From: Aquimarina aquimarini
Lineage (GTDB): Bacteria; Bacteroidota; Bacteroidia; Flavobacteriales; Flavobacteriaceae
Assembly: GCF_900299535.1 (NCBI RefSeq)
Contig: NZ_OMKE01000007.1
Coordinates: 148,825-212,824, forward strand
Direction: 5' to 3'
Length of the DNA stretch: 64,000 bases
The notes beneath the pieces were generated by a model. It had not been told where the DNA came from, made no database searches, and saw only the letters and a program-made list of their open reading frames with translations. A program made the translations under genes and the position numbers. Position 1 is the first letter of the stretch, and every line of letters starts with the position of its first letter. Shown piece after piece: positions 46,700 to 55,565 of this stretch.

Positions 46700-47427
46700 T
46701 ACTCGTTTTCGGAGGCACTACAGAAGGGAAACAGGTCGCCAAAATATTAGACGAATTACAATCCCCGTATTATTATTCTACAAAAACCAAAGTAGCATAT
46801 ACAGGAAAAGGAACTCCTATACACGGGGCAATGACAAGAGAAGACATAGAAAACTTTTGTCACAAGCATACAATTACGCATATCATCAATGCATCACATC
46901 CTTTTGCAGTACAATTACACCAAACAATTGCCGCACTTTCGTTGCCCATACCCTTGATACGTTTTAACAGAAAATTTGCTCCCAGAGTAATTCACCCTCT
47001 GGTGACATATGTGGATAGTTTTGAAGAAGCAATAGCACATTTCAAAACAAAAAACTATCATTCATTACTAGCATTATCAGGAGTTCAAACCATAGAAAAA
47101 TTAAAAACATATTGGAGAAACTATACCACATGGTTTCGTATTCTGGATAGAGATACCTCTAGAGTTATTGCTCATCAGGCAAATTTTCCTGAGAAGAATT
47201 TACTATATGGATATCCACAAACCAAAGATGAAGAGATAGAACTATTCAACAAACTAACCCCCGATGTGATCCTTACCAAAGAAAGTGGAAGCAACGGAAA
47301 ATTAGACCAAAAAATAGCAGCAGCACAAGCAGTAGAAATTCCGATAGTCATTCTCAAAAAGCCCAAACTTTCTAATCGGTATCTTTGTATAGACACCACA
47401 ACAAAATTAATCAATATTGTAAGCTAA
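46696..47427 (+). CDS. cbiJ: Precorrin-6A/cobalt-precorrin-6A reductase
   Basis: 243 aa CobK/CbiJ: N-terminal GGTTEGKQVAKILDE, INASHPFAVQLHQ, IRFNRKFAP and C-terminal LTKESGSNGKLDQKIAAAQA. It reduces the macrocycle before C5/C15 methylation. It overlaps cbiGF by 4 bp and is 3 bp from cbiD, so these are co-translated. Confidence 0.9.
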   Translation: MILVFGGTTEGKQVAKILDELQSPYYYSTKTKVAYTGKGTPIHGAMTREDIENFCHKHTITHIINASHPFAVQLHQTIAALSLPIPLIRFNRKFAPRVIHPLVTYVDSFEEAIAHFKTKNYHSLLALSGVQTIEKLKTYWRNYTTWFRILDRDTSRVIAHQANFPEKNLLYGYPQTKDEEIELFNKLTPDVILTKESGSNGKLDQKIAAAQAVEIPIVILKKPKLSNRYLCIDTTTKLINIVS

Positions 47428-47430
47428 CCT

Positions 47431-48528
47431 TTGGGAGAATTACAAGACATACCAGACAAACCACTACGCAGAGGATACACCACAGGAGCCTGTGCAACTG
47501 CCTGCACCAAAGCAGCATTATGGAGTTTGGTTACTCAACAAAAAATAACCCAAGTACAAGTACAATTACCCATAGGAGAAGAAGTAACTTTTCAAGTACA
47601 ATGTATCTCGATTACCTCAGAAAAAGCAACCTATAGCACCATAAAAGACGCAGGAGATGACCCCGATGTAACCCATAATGCTGAGATTATAGCAACTATA
47701 TCTCTTGATGATACAGGAACAATTACGTTCAAAAGAGGAGAAGGAGTAGGGTTGATCACCTTACCAGGGCTAGAAATCCCTGTAGGAGAACCAGCAATCA
47801 ATCCCGTGCCCAGAGATATGATGCGAGTGGTATGTCAAAAAATACTATCCGATCACCAACTCGAAAAACGAGGAGTAAACATAACCATCGCAGTAACAGA
47901 TGGTGAGAAAATAGCCAAAAAAACATTAAATAGTCGTTTGGGAATACTGCATGGTATCTCGATATTAGGAACTACAGGTATCGTCACACCATTCTCTGCC
48001 GCTTCATACATAGCCAGTATTCAACAAGGAATCGATGTCGCTATCGCAAACGGAGAAACAGAGTTATTAATCAACTCAGGAGGGCGAAGTGAGAAAATGC
48101 TGAAAGCCATATTTCCCGATATCACAGAAGTATCATGTATTCATTATGGCAATTGGATACATGAAACGTTTGAGAAAATTCACCAATCCCCGCAGATCAC
48201 CAAAGTAGCCATGGGGATCATGTTGGGGAAAGCCACAAAACTGGCACAAGGCAGAACCAATACCCATAGTGGGAAAACGACCTGGGATAAAAATTTTATA
48301 TACCAATTAGCAAAAGAAGCAGGGTATTCTGAGCAGGTAGCCAGTAAAGTTTTAGTACTAAATATGGCTGGGCGTTTACGGGAAATTTTTACTTTTGCAA
48401 CACAGGAAAAATTTTATCAAAAACTAGCAGAACAATGTCATTATCATTGTCAGAAAATAGCCCCGCATATAGCACTCACTATCTATCTGATTAATACTGA
48501 TGGCAACTATATAACCTATACCCTATGA
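47431..48528 (+). CDS. cbiD: Cobalt-precorrin-5B C1-methyltransferase CbiD
   Basis: 365 aa with the CbiD hallmarks LRRGYTTGACATACTKAAL, DAGDDPDVTHNAEI, GEPAINPVPRDMM and GTTGIVTPFSAASYI. A TTG start at 47431 follows the cbiJ stop by 3 bp; no ATG precedes the conserved N-terminus, so TTG is well supported. CbiD marks the oxygen-independent route. It overlaps the transporter gene by 4 bp. Confidence 0.92.
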   Translation: MGELQDIPDKPLRRGYTTGACATACTKAALWSLVTQQKITQVQVQLPIGEEVTFQVQCISITSEKATYSTIKDAGDDPDVTHNAEIIATISLDDTGTITFKRGEGVGLITLPGLEIPVGEPAINPVPRDMMRVVCQKILSDHQLEKRGVNITIAVTDGEKIAKKTLNSRLGILHGISILGTTGIVTPFSAASYIASIQQGIDVAIANGETELLINSGGRSEKMLKAIFPDITEVSCIHYGNWIHETFEKIHQSPQITKVAMGIMLGKATKLAQGRTNTHSGKTTWDKNFIYQLAKEAGYSEQVASKVLVLNMAGRLREIFTFATQEKFYQKLAEQCHYHCQKIAPHIALTIYLINTDGNYITYTL

Positions 48529-49238
48529 ACGTAATGAACCTTGTAAGGCCTCTAATTGCAGGAGTACTACATTCTTTTGAACCCGACCACATGTCAGCAG
48601 TATCCGTATTGGCGGCAGAAAATGTTATTCAGAAAAAGAAAATGTCTTTCAAGACAGCAATCACTGCCTCACAATGGGCATTGGGGCATTCTGTAACCCT
48701 TCTTCTTTTCGGGGGGATCGCGTTACTATTCAGAACCGCATTACACGCTTTTGTACAAAGTATCTCATTCTGGGCAGAATTTTCTGTAGGCCCTATTATG
48801 ATATGGTTGGGTGTTGTGGCAATTAGAAGAAACCATAAGATCAATGAGATGATGGCAGATCACAAAAAGATAGAAGAGCACGATCACATAGCAGGAAACC
48901 CGATTCACCTACATGGTAAAAAAGGAGAAGAGATAGCCATGAATCCTATGAATAAATCTTTTTGGGTAGGCATGGTACACGGGTTAGCAGGAACAGGAGG
49001 AGCACTTACCTCAGCATTGGTCATTAGTGCAAATACCATATCAGAAGCTATTTTTATATTGATAATAGAATCCGTAGGGATAATTATTTCTATGGCAGTA
49101 TATAGTTATGTCTTGATTTTTGCCATGAGTCGTTTTATAGAGCGTAATGTGGCGGTATTCAAATGGATGAATGCCGTTGTAGGAATACTCTCTGTTCTAA
49201 TCGGTATAACCGTATTGCACAGTGTGCTTTTTGCATAA
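48525..49238 (+). CDS. NicO/UreH-like nickel/cobalt transporter
   Basis: 237 aa with about six membrane helices. The first helix has HSFEPDHMSAVSVLA, equal to the HX4DH metal motif of the NiCoT/UreH superfamily, and SQWALGHSVTLLLFG follows. A His-rich loop (HKKIEEHDHIAGNPIHLHG, core EEHDHIAGNPIHLHG) lies between helices three and four. The coupling to cbiD by ATGA makes cobalt uptake for corrin synthesis the natural role. Confidence 0.82.
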   Translation: MNVMNLVRPLIAGVLHSFEPDHMSAVSVLAAENVIQKKKMSFKTAITASQWALGHSVTLLLFGGIALLFRTALHAFVQSISFWAEFSVGPIMIWLGVVAIRRNHKINEMMADHKKIEEHDHIAGNPIHLHGKKGEEIAMNPMNKSFWVGMVHGLAGTGGALTSALVISANTISEAIFILIIESVGIIISMAVYSYVLIFAMSRFIERNVAVFKWMNAVVGILSVLIGITVLHSVLFA

Positions 49239-49611
49239 GTTGTAACTTCTCAATACACCTACTATGGCTTGGCACTCGAGGTGACAAACAATAGTAATAC
49301 CAATAACGTAATGTCTGTTTGAGTGTTTTCTATCAAGTACCAACTGTCAACGATTCATTATTTCATTTTCTGTCCTCTCAGCGTAGGCTGAGAACCAAGG
49401 AGTACCTATTGCGTTGTGATAGATTCTGGTCTACACTGGGATGATAAAGTAAAAAAATCGAACCCCAATACTGAGTACCCAATACCAAAGTTTTCAAATA
49501 ACCATCAATCATCTCACGATGAATCAATCTTTGTGACAAAAAAAGAACATTTTATTATGGTACATTCAAATGATAAATAGTATTATTGACGTATTAAAAA
49601 TAGAATAAAAC
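49239..49611. repeat. Copy C of the mosaic intergenic repeat and trmL leader
   Basis: No gene. 49369-49447 carries the palindromic module (CTCTCAGCGTAGGCTGAGAA, GAGTACCTATTGCGTTGTGA, TGGTCTACACTGGGATGATA). 49449-49500 resembles 41750-41790. AATCTTTG at 49526-49533 may be the -7 element of trmL, and 49551-49587 is the shared leader motif. Confidence 0.6.
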
Positions 49612-50067
49612 ATGCCGTATAATATTGTACTTGTTGAACCCGAGATACCAACGAACACTGGTAATATAGGGAGGCTTAGTCTAGCATCAGGATCAAACTT
49701 ACATTTGGTAAAACCGTTTGGTTTTGAGTTAAGTGATTCGCGATTAAAAAGAGCAGGATTAGACTATTGGAAACATATTTCGGTACATATATATGACAGT
49801 ATCGATGAGTTTTATGCTGAGAACAAAGATAAGAACATGGTATATCTATCAAGTCATGCAGAAAAAGATCATTATGCAATCCCTTATGAAGACGATATGT
49901 TTTTTGTGTTCGGAAAAGAATCTGTAGGGCTTCCAGATGATATAACCACTCAATACCCCGACAAGTTATATAAAATCCCCATGTATAGTGACAAAATAAG
50001 AAGCCTTAATCTCGCTAATGCGGTAAGCATAGTCGTGTACGAAGGAATACGGAATAGTATCCTGTAG
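49612..50067 (+). CDS. trmL: tRNA (cytidine(34)-2'-O)-methyltransferase TrmL
   Basis: 151 aa SPOUT methylase of normal TrmL length. The three knot motifs are visible: VEPEIPTNTGNIGRL, FVFGKESVGLPDDI and IPMYSDKIRSLNLANAVSIV. It modifies the wobble base of tRNA-Leu. Monocistronic, with its own leader. Confidence 0.92.
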   Translation: MPYNIVLVEPEIPTNTGNIGRLSLASGSNLHLVKPFGFELSDSRLKRAGLDYWKHISVHIYDSIDEFYAENKDKNMVYLSSHAEKDHYAIPYEDDMFFVFGKESVGLPDDITTQYPDKLYKIPMYSDKIRSLNLANAVSIVVYEGIRNSIL

Positions 50068-50100
50068 CCCAAATTATACCTTTTTAACCTCAAATTTGGG
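50068..50100 (+). terminator. Hairpin after trmL
   Basis: CCCAAATT (50068-50075) pairs with AATTTGGG (50093-50100) right after the trmL stop, loop 17 nt. No T tract follows. Confidence 0.4.
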
Positions 50101-50398
50101 ACAGCAAGAAGCAAATTTAGACTTCAAACACCCACTCACGCGTCTTTTTGACGAAGTGTTTAGCTTTGTCAGTTGAATTTTTAGGTCTTTGAGTTAAAAT
50201 TTCAACTCAGTTTGTTGAAATTTCAACCCCTAAAGCTGAATTTTTAACTCATCGGGTTAAAAACTTCGTCTTTTTTGCTAAACGGAACGTCTTTTTGATC
50301 CAACAGAAGGTCTTTTGGGCGAAATGGGTATCAAAATCCCCCTCATTTGTTACCAATTACTATAGTTTTTATCCATTAGATAACAAAACTCCATAGAA
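50101..50398. other. Self-similar non-coding region with nested inverted repeats
   Basis: No gene. GACGAAGTGTTTAGC (50152-50166) has inverted partners in AAAACTTCGTC (50262-50272) and GCTAAAC (50278-50284). Between them, short related arms (GTTAAAATTTCAAC, GTTGAAATTTCAAC, GTTGAATTTT, GAATTTTTAAC) alternate. It could fold into a long branched RNA. Confidence 0.5.
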
Positions 50399-50460
50399 CT
50401 GAGGATACAATACACCCTGTTCTGACGATTGATCCCATGCTTTGTATATACGAGATTTGT
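50399..50460 (+). promoter_or_regulatory. Shared promoter architecture, site 1
   Basis: CTGAGGAT at 50399-50406 and TACGAGATTTG ending at 50459, with the TTTG 57 bp downstream of the first C. The same pair occurs at 53674 and 61895. It drives the small acidic protein and probably the two-component system. Confidence 0.45.
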
Positions 50461-50488
50461 AGTATTAAATAATTTAAAAAACTATAAA

Positions 50489-50662
50489 ATGAAAAAACAA
50501 AACATGAACAACCAAGAAAGAGAAGAAGTAGTGGCAACAGCAAAATCAGGAATTACACCAGACCCAAACCATCAAGATACCCCTAAACCAGATGGTGAAA
50601 CTGCTAGTGGTAATGAAGAAGAAGATGAAATAGAAAAACCAGGAGATAATATCTTTAAATAA
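50489..50662 (+). CDS. Small acidic protein
   Basis: 57 aa from ATG at 50489: a basic start (MKKQNMNNQ), a Pro/Asp-rich middle (ITPDPNHQDTPKPDG) and an acidic end (NEEEDEIEKPGDNIF). No domain known to me. Low-complexity and likely disordered. It has its own promoter-like site and a strong terminator, which argues that it is a real, well-expressed gene. Confidence 0.6.
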   Translation: MKKQNMNNQEREEVVATAKSGITPDPNHQDTPKPDGETASGNEEEDEIEKPGDNIFK

Positions 50663-50676
50663 GAGATTGGGATATA

Positions 50677-50720
50677 AAAGGCTTTCTATATCTTTAATAT
50701 AAGGATAGAAAGCCTTTTTT
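50677..50720 (+). terminator. Rho-independent terminator
   Basis: AAAGGCTTTCTAT (50677-50689) pairs perfectly with ATAGAAAGCCTTT (50705-50717), loop 15 nt, followed by T's. Ends the small acidic protein gene 29 bp before the histidine kinase. Confidence 0.8.
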
Positions 50721-50748
50721 GTTAACCACATAAATGTATTGCTACTAC

Positions 50749-52860
50749 ATGAGAAAAATAAAACAGCTGCTACTATTAGTTTGTATGATATCAAGTGTTT
50801 TAGGGTTTAGTCAACATTCAAAAACCATAGATAGTTTACAGCTATTAATATCCAAACAAAAAGGAATCAAACGTGCCCAAACCTTAAATGAATTGTCCTG
50901 GCAATACGCAAAGAAAAATGATTCATTGGCAATAGCGTATGCGCAACAGGCAAGAAAATGTAGTGATTCTCTGGGATATACTGCAGAATTAGCCACAAGC
51001 TATATACGATTAGGAACTGTGTATCTACATACGAATCGATTTAAAGAAGCAGAAGAGAACCTAAAAATAGCCTTACAACTAGAAGAAAAAGAAAACAATA
51101 TCTCAGGTATCGCCAGAGCAAAAGGGATATTAGCTGTAGTATATAAAAAAACACAGAATTATAGTAAAGCAATTCAGTTAAATAAAGAATGTTTAATAAT
51201 TCAAAAACAACAACAGAATAACAAAAAGATAGCCAGACTTTATAATAATCTTGGTTTTTTATATAAAGAGAAAAACGAGCCAGAAAAAGCGTTAGAGTAT
51301 TACCATAAAAGTATTGATTTAAGAGATTCTATACAGGATAAAAAAGGACTACTCATTTCGTATAAAAATATAGGAGCTTTTTATAACGATCAAAAAAAAT
51401 ACAGGCAAGCAATTATAGAATTAAAAAAAGGGATAGAATTATGTAAAGAGCTGAATGACTCTATTCAACTATCGGGTATTTTTATGAACATAGGTAGCTC
51501 CCATAACCATTTGAGAGAGTTAGATACAGCACTTGTTTATTTTGAAAAGAGCCTCTTTATCAAAGAAAAAAATAAGATAAAAAAAACAGAGACAATATAT
51601 AGTAATATAGGCTCAATTATGGAAAAGAAGCAACGCCTTGATAAAGCCATAACATATTATGATAAAAGTATTGCTATAGCCATACAAAACAAAAATGAAC
51701 GACAATTAGTAGATACCTACTATAATAAAGGAAAGGTATACAAGAAAAAGGAGCAATACAACAAAGCCTTGGCCTATTATTTTGATGCTTTGCAACTTGC
51801 AGAAAAATATCACAAAGAATATCGAAGATTAGATATTTTATCAGGAATAGGAGAGGCCTATGAGCAGTTGCAAGACTATAGAAACGCACATATCTATAAC
51901 GAAAAACATATCATATTAAGAAACCAAATAGAAAAAAAAGCCAGAGAGAATGAACAAGCAATACAGATGTTGAATGAAGAACGGCATAAGAACAAGCTCT
52001 TACAAATAGAAAAACAAAAAACAGAAGCAGAAAGCAAAACAAAAAACACACAGCTAACATTTTTGTTAATAGGAAGCGCATTGATGGTTATATTATTTTT
52101 TGTGCTATTTAGAAGCTACCGATTAAAAAAGCAAAACCAGATTGCAATACAAAACGAAAAAATAAAACAAGGAGAAATAGAAGAATTACTAAAAAATCAA
52201 GAACTAAAGTCTATACACGCAATGATCGATGGGCAAGAAAAAGAACGCAAACGAATTGCTCAGGATTTACACGATCGGTTAGGCAGTATGCTATCTGTAG
52301 TCAAAATTCATTATAAATCTGTAGAAGAGAATTTAGAAAAAATGAAAGCAGATTCCAAAACACAATACGAGAAAGCCAATGAATTACTAGATGAAGCCTG
52401 TGTAGCCGTACGAGAGATATCTCATAATATGGTATCAGGAGTACTCACCAAATTTGGACTCATTCCTGCATTACGCGAATTAAAACAAAATCTGGAAAGT
52501 ACGGGTACTTTAGAAATAGAGTTGATAGACTACGGATTTGATGACCGAATAGACAACGAACTAGAAATTAATATCTACCGTATTATTCAAGAATTGATAG
52601 GAAACATCCTTAAGCATGCCAATGCCAAAGAAGTAAGCGTACAACTACTTAAAAGAGAAACAACAATCAACATTACCGTAATCGATGACGGAGATGGTTT
52701 TGATACCACAGCCATAGCCAATTATTCTGGAATGGGAATCAAAGGAATACAATCCAGAGTAGAAAATTTACAAGGAGAAGTAGCATTTGATTCTGGTAGA
52801 GGAAATGGTACTACCGTTACCATCGATATCCCTGTTGATCCAAAAAAACATACATTATGA
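50749..52860 (+). CDS. TPR-domain sensor histidine kinase (NarX/LuxR type)
   Basis: 703 aa from ATG at 50749 with a signal peptide (MRKIKQLLLLVCMISSVLGFSQ). About eight to nine TPR-type repeats fill the periplasmic part (IARLYNNLGFLYKEKNEPEKALEYYHKS-like units, core LYNNLGFLYKEKNEPEKALE). One membrane helix (LTFLLIGSALMVILFFVLF) leads to a coiled coil, a HisKA_3 box (KRIAQDLHDRLGSMLSVV) and an HATPase with ELIGNILKHANA and DDGDGF. It probably senses a protein or peptide and phosphorylates the regulator that overlaps its end by 4 bp. Confidence 0.9.
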   Translation: MRKIKQLLLLVCMISSVLGFSQHSKTIDSLQLLISKQKGIKRAQTLNELSWQYAKKNDSLAIAYAQQARKCSDSLGYTAELATSYIRLGTVYLHTNRFKEAEENLKIALQLEEKENNISGIARAKGILAVVYKKTQNYSKAIQLNKECLIIQKQQQNNKKIARLYNNLGFLYKEKNEPEKALEYYHKSIDLRDSIQDKKGLLISYKNIGAFYNDQKKYRQAIIELKKGIELCKELNDSIQLSGIFMNIGSSHNHLRELDTALVYFEKSLFIKEKNKIKKTETIYSNIGSIMEKKQRLDKAITYYDKSIAIAIQNKNERQLVDTYYNKGKVYKKKEQYNKALAYYFDALQLAEKYHKEYRRLDILSGIGEAYEQLQDYRNAHIYNEKHIILRNQIEKKARENEQAIQMLNEERHKNKLLQIEKQKTEAESKTKNTQLTFLLIGSALMVILFFVLFRSYRLKKQNQIAIQNEKIKQGEIEELLKNQELKSIHAMIDGQEKERKRIAQDLHDRLGSMLSVVKIHYKSVEENLEKMKADSKTQYEKANELLDEACVAVREISHNMVSGVLTKFGLIPALRELKQNLESTGTLEIELIDYGFDDRIDNELEINIYRIIQELIGNILKHANAKEVSVQLLKRETTINITVIDDGDGFDTTAIANYSGMGIKGIQSRVENLQGEVAFDSGRGNGTTVTIDIPVDPKKHTL

Positions 52861-53510
52861 CATATACCAAACCAATAAAAGTACTCATAGTAGACGACCA
52901 CCAAATTGTGATCGATGGCATTCGTTCTTTATTAAAAACCAGTCATGATATCCATATTGTAGGAGAAGCTCTTCATGGCAAAGAAGCGTTAGATATACTA
53001 GCCACCAAAGAAGTCGATATCATCATTCTGGATATAGAAATGCCGATAATGGGAGGAATAGAAGTTACCAAAATAGTCAAAGAAAAATATCCAGATACTA
53101 GAGTATTAATACTTACTATGTACGATACACTCGAATTTGTACAACAAGCAACAGAAATAGGGGCAGACGGCTATATCCTAAAAAATAAAGGAGCAGAAGA
53201 ACTAGAGCAAGCATTGCAAACATTGGCCAAAGGTGATGAATATTACGGTAAAGAAGCCAATAAAACATTGCGAACAGGCGTGCGGAAAAAAAAGAAAGGT
53301 GATCAAGACAAAATACAACTCACCAAGAGAGAACGCGAAGTATTACAGCTAATAGGCCAAGGAAATACCACCCCACAAATAGCCAAAAAATTGTTTATAG
53401 CCCATAGTACTGTAGAAACACACAGGCGTAACCTTATAGAAAAAACACAAGTAGAACACTCTACCAAAGGACTTATTAAATATGCAATTCAAAATGACTT
53501 TATAAAGTAA
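52857..53510 (+). CDS. NarL/LuxR-family response regulator
   Basis: 217 aa: receiver domain with the acidic pair VDDH, phospho-acceptor Asp59 (IIILDIEMP) and TMYD/K ends, then a LuxR helix-turn-helix (LTKREREVLQLIGQGNTTPQ, IAKKLFIAHSTVETHRRNL). ATGA overlap with the kinase gene shows they form one system. It lies immediately before the caspase block and is the obvious candidate to act on the shared promoter sites. Confidence 0.92.
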   Translation: MTYTKPIKVLIVDDHQIVIDGIRSLLKTSHDIHIVGEALHGKEALDILATKEVDIIILDIEMPIMGGIEVTKIVKEKYPDTRVLILTMYDTLEFVQQATEIGADGYILKNKGAEELEQALQTLAKGDEYYGKEANKTLRTGVRKKKKGDQDKIQLTKREREVLQLIGQGNTTPQIAKKLFIAHSTVETHRRNLIEKTQVEHSTKGLIKYAIQNDFIK

Positions 53511-53581
53511 TATCCTGTGTCTTTTTATTTCGATAAATTCAACGTGTAAATGGTATTATATCGATAATATTTTTTATTTAT

Positions 53582-53604
53582 AACCCCAGTACACACTGGG
53601 GTTT
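53582..53604 (+). terminator. Terminator-like hairpin after the response regulator
   Basis: AACCCCAGT (53582-53590) pairs with ACTGGGGTT (53595-53603) around ACAC, followed by TTATTTAT. It also resembles the CCAGTCTACACTGG palindrome of the intergenic repeat family. Confidence 0.6.
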
Positions 53605-53673
53605 ATTTATGGGGTTTTGCTATTCCAGCCCAAGCATGAATCCATAAAATACATGCTATAAATATCCTCAGTT

Positions 53674-53734
53674 CTGAGGATAAAATTTCCATAATACTGC
53701 TGTTTTACAGGAGCTTTTATAAGCTCAACTTTGT
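53674..53734 (+). promoter_or_regulatory. Shared promoter architecture, site 2 (caspase block)
   Basis: The palindrome ATCCTCAGTTCTGAGGAT (53664-53681) ends in CTGAGGAT; TTTG follows 56 bp after its first C (53730-53733), 28 bp before the start of the 267-aa protein gene. Compare sites at 50399 and 61895. Confidence 0.45.
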
Positions 53735-53761
53735 AAGTGTAAATAACTAATCATACTTATA

Positions 53762-54565
53762 ATGCAAAGTTTACAGATAGAATATTCAAAAGAGGTAGCC
53801 CGCGAATTAGGAAAAATAGCAGTATATCTGCCAGGAGAAGACGTGGCAGTAGGAGACATACTTACTTTTCCTTTTGGTAAAAGAGGATTACTTAATAAAA
53901 CAGCTCCGTTAGGGAGTTTTCAAAGGATTACCAGTCTTAAAAACCTAAGAATAGGACAGCCAAAAGTCAGGCAATCAGAAAGCCCTGATAGCTATCGGTT
54001 TACCAGTAAAAAAGCCGTTCAGTTTAATTTTGGAACGAAAGCACAGGCAGACCTAGCCAACAATGCACTACCCAAGGCAAACGGAGAATTGCAAATCAAA
54101 CTATCGGCAGAAGGAGCCATCTGTTTTTTTGCCCTTAATTGTACCAAAACATCTCTAGAAGACATCACCGCTCTAGAAAACGAAATCAATGCCAAAGGAA
54201 AAAAAATGCTATGGGAAGATACCTATTTGGTAACCTCGGTAACGACCGCCCAAAAAGCGCTGATCATACAATCCAAAAGTAATGAATCAGAACTTACACT
54301 AGCAGGAGAAGTACAAGGGCTACAATCTAGTAGTTTGATGAATCTGCATGCCAATGCAGGGATACATATCAAAAAGCAAAAAGGAAATATGTTTATCAAA
54401 GACTGGTCAGATGATGTAACCGTATTTATGGATTTGATGAAGTTTGAAAAAGAAACCTTCGGAACCAAGAATAATCATTTCTCTACAGAAGCATCTGATC
54501 AGGATGCTATACGATTACACCCCGTTTCTATTTCAGAATTAATAGAAGACATCAACATACTATAA
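53762..54565 (+). CDS. Putative gasdermin-like pore-forming effector
   Basis: 267 aa, no signal peptide and no transmembrane helix. The start, GKIAVYLPGEDVAVGDILTF, recalls the N-terminus of bacterial gasdermins (LxxLPxxxIxPLxLL), and the middle, WEDTYLVTSVTTAQKALIIQ then ESELTLAGEVQG, recalls their beta-sheet region. The length equals that of bacterial gasdermins, and a caspase-like peptidase gene follows after 14 bp, the typical pairing. Against this, it lacks the N-terminal Cys that is palmitoylated in known members. If correct, cleavage near the C-terminus would free a pore that kills the cell. This is inference from pattern and context; a structure comparison is needed. Confidence 0.4.
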   Translation: MQSLQIEYSKEVARELGKIAVYLPGEDVAVGDILTFPFGKRGLLNKTAPLGSFQRITSLKNLRIGQPKVRQSESPDSYRFTSKKAVQFNFGTKAQADLANNALPKANGELQIKLSAEGAICFFALNCTKTSLEDITALENEINAKGKKMLWEDTYLVTSVTTAQKALIIQSKSNESELTLAGEVQGLQSSSLMNLHANAGIHIKKQKGNMFIKDWSDDVTVFMDLMKFEKETFGTKNNHFSTEASDQDAIRLHPVSISELIEDINIL

Positions 54566-54579
54566 AACTATCCATTATT

Positions 54580-55536
54580 ATGAGAAGAGCACTAATTGTA
54601 GGTATTAACCATTATACCAATGCCCCGCTAAAAGGATGTATCAAAGATGCCGAAAAAATGAATACTGTATTAGCTACTAATGCAGATGGCTCACCAAATT
54701 TTGATTGTAAGTTGCTGGTAAGTTCAGAAGGCGCAAAATACCCAATCACAATAGCCAAACTCAAAAAGCATATCCATACCCTGTTTAATCAAGAAGCAGC
54801 AATAGCGGTTCTCTATTTTTCGGGACATGGAGCAAGCACAGAGGTAGGAAGTTATCTGGTAACTCAGGATGCCCATAAATATAACGAAGGGGTCTCGCTA
54901 CAAGAGATCATCAATATGGCAAATAGCTCCAAGGTCAAAGAAGCAATCATTATGCTCGATGCATGTTACAGTGGGAATATGGGAAATCTCATTGAGTTTG
55001 GAAACAGAAAAGTAGTACTTCGGGAGGGAGTCTCTATTCTCACTGCCAGTAGAGATACACAGTTTGCAGTAGAAAGAAACGGATCGGGATTATTTACCTC
55101 GATCATCTATGAGGCGATGAATGGAGGAGCTTCTGATATTTTGGGCAATATAACCGTAGCAGGTACCTATTATTTTGCCGATCAATTACTGAATTCATGG
55201 GAGCAACGCCCCATTTTTAAAACGCATGTATCCAAGATGACTCCCCTGCGATACTGCCCGCCAAAAGTACCATTACAGATTCTTAGAAAACTAACACTGT
55301 ATTTTGAACAAAAAGACGAAGCACTACAACTAAGTCCGCTATATGAAGAAAGTATGGAACCCAGAAATGAGGTTTTTGAGCAGATCATGTCACACTTACG
55401 ACTGTTTCATACCAATGGATTACTAACCCCTGTAGGTACTTTGTTTATGTATAATGCCGCAAAAGATAACAAGACATGTAAACTCACGACACTAGGAAAA
55501 TTCTATTGGGATCTCGTATACAAAAAGCAATTGTAA
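54580..55536 (+). CDS. Caspase-like C14 peptidase
   Basis: 318 aa. N-terminal caspase fold: ALIVGINHYTNAPLKGCIKDA, catalytic His83 in YFSGHGA and catalytic Cys129 in MLDACYSGN; SILTASRDTQFAVE is the S1 side. Residues 230-318 form a helical/winged-helix-like extension (RKLTLYFEQKDEAL, LLTPVGTLFMYNAAK) that may be the sensor or partner-binding part. Metacaspases of this type cut after Arg/Lys or Leu and activate gasdermin-like effectors in bacteria. It sits between the putative effector and a membrane protein on one transcript. Confidence 0.88.
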   Translation: MRRALIVGINHYTNAPLKGCIKDAEKMNTVLATNADGSPNFDCKLLVSSEGAKYPITIAKLKKHIHTLFNQEAAIAVLYFSGHGASTEVGSYLVTQDAHKYNEGVSLQEIINMANSSKVKEAIIMLDACYSGNMGNLIEFGNRKVVLREGVSILTASRDTQFAVERNGSGLFTSIIYEAMNGGASDILGNITVAGTYYFADQLLNSWEQRPIFKTHVSKMTPLRYCPPKVPLQILRKLTLYFEQKDEALQLSPLYEESMEPRNEVFEQIMSHLRLFHTNGLLTPVGTLFMYNAAKDNKTCKLTTLGKFYWDLVYKKQL

Positions 55537-55565
55537 CCAATACACTCATAACAAAATATAAACAG

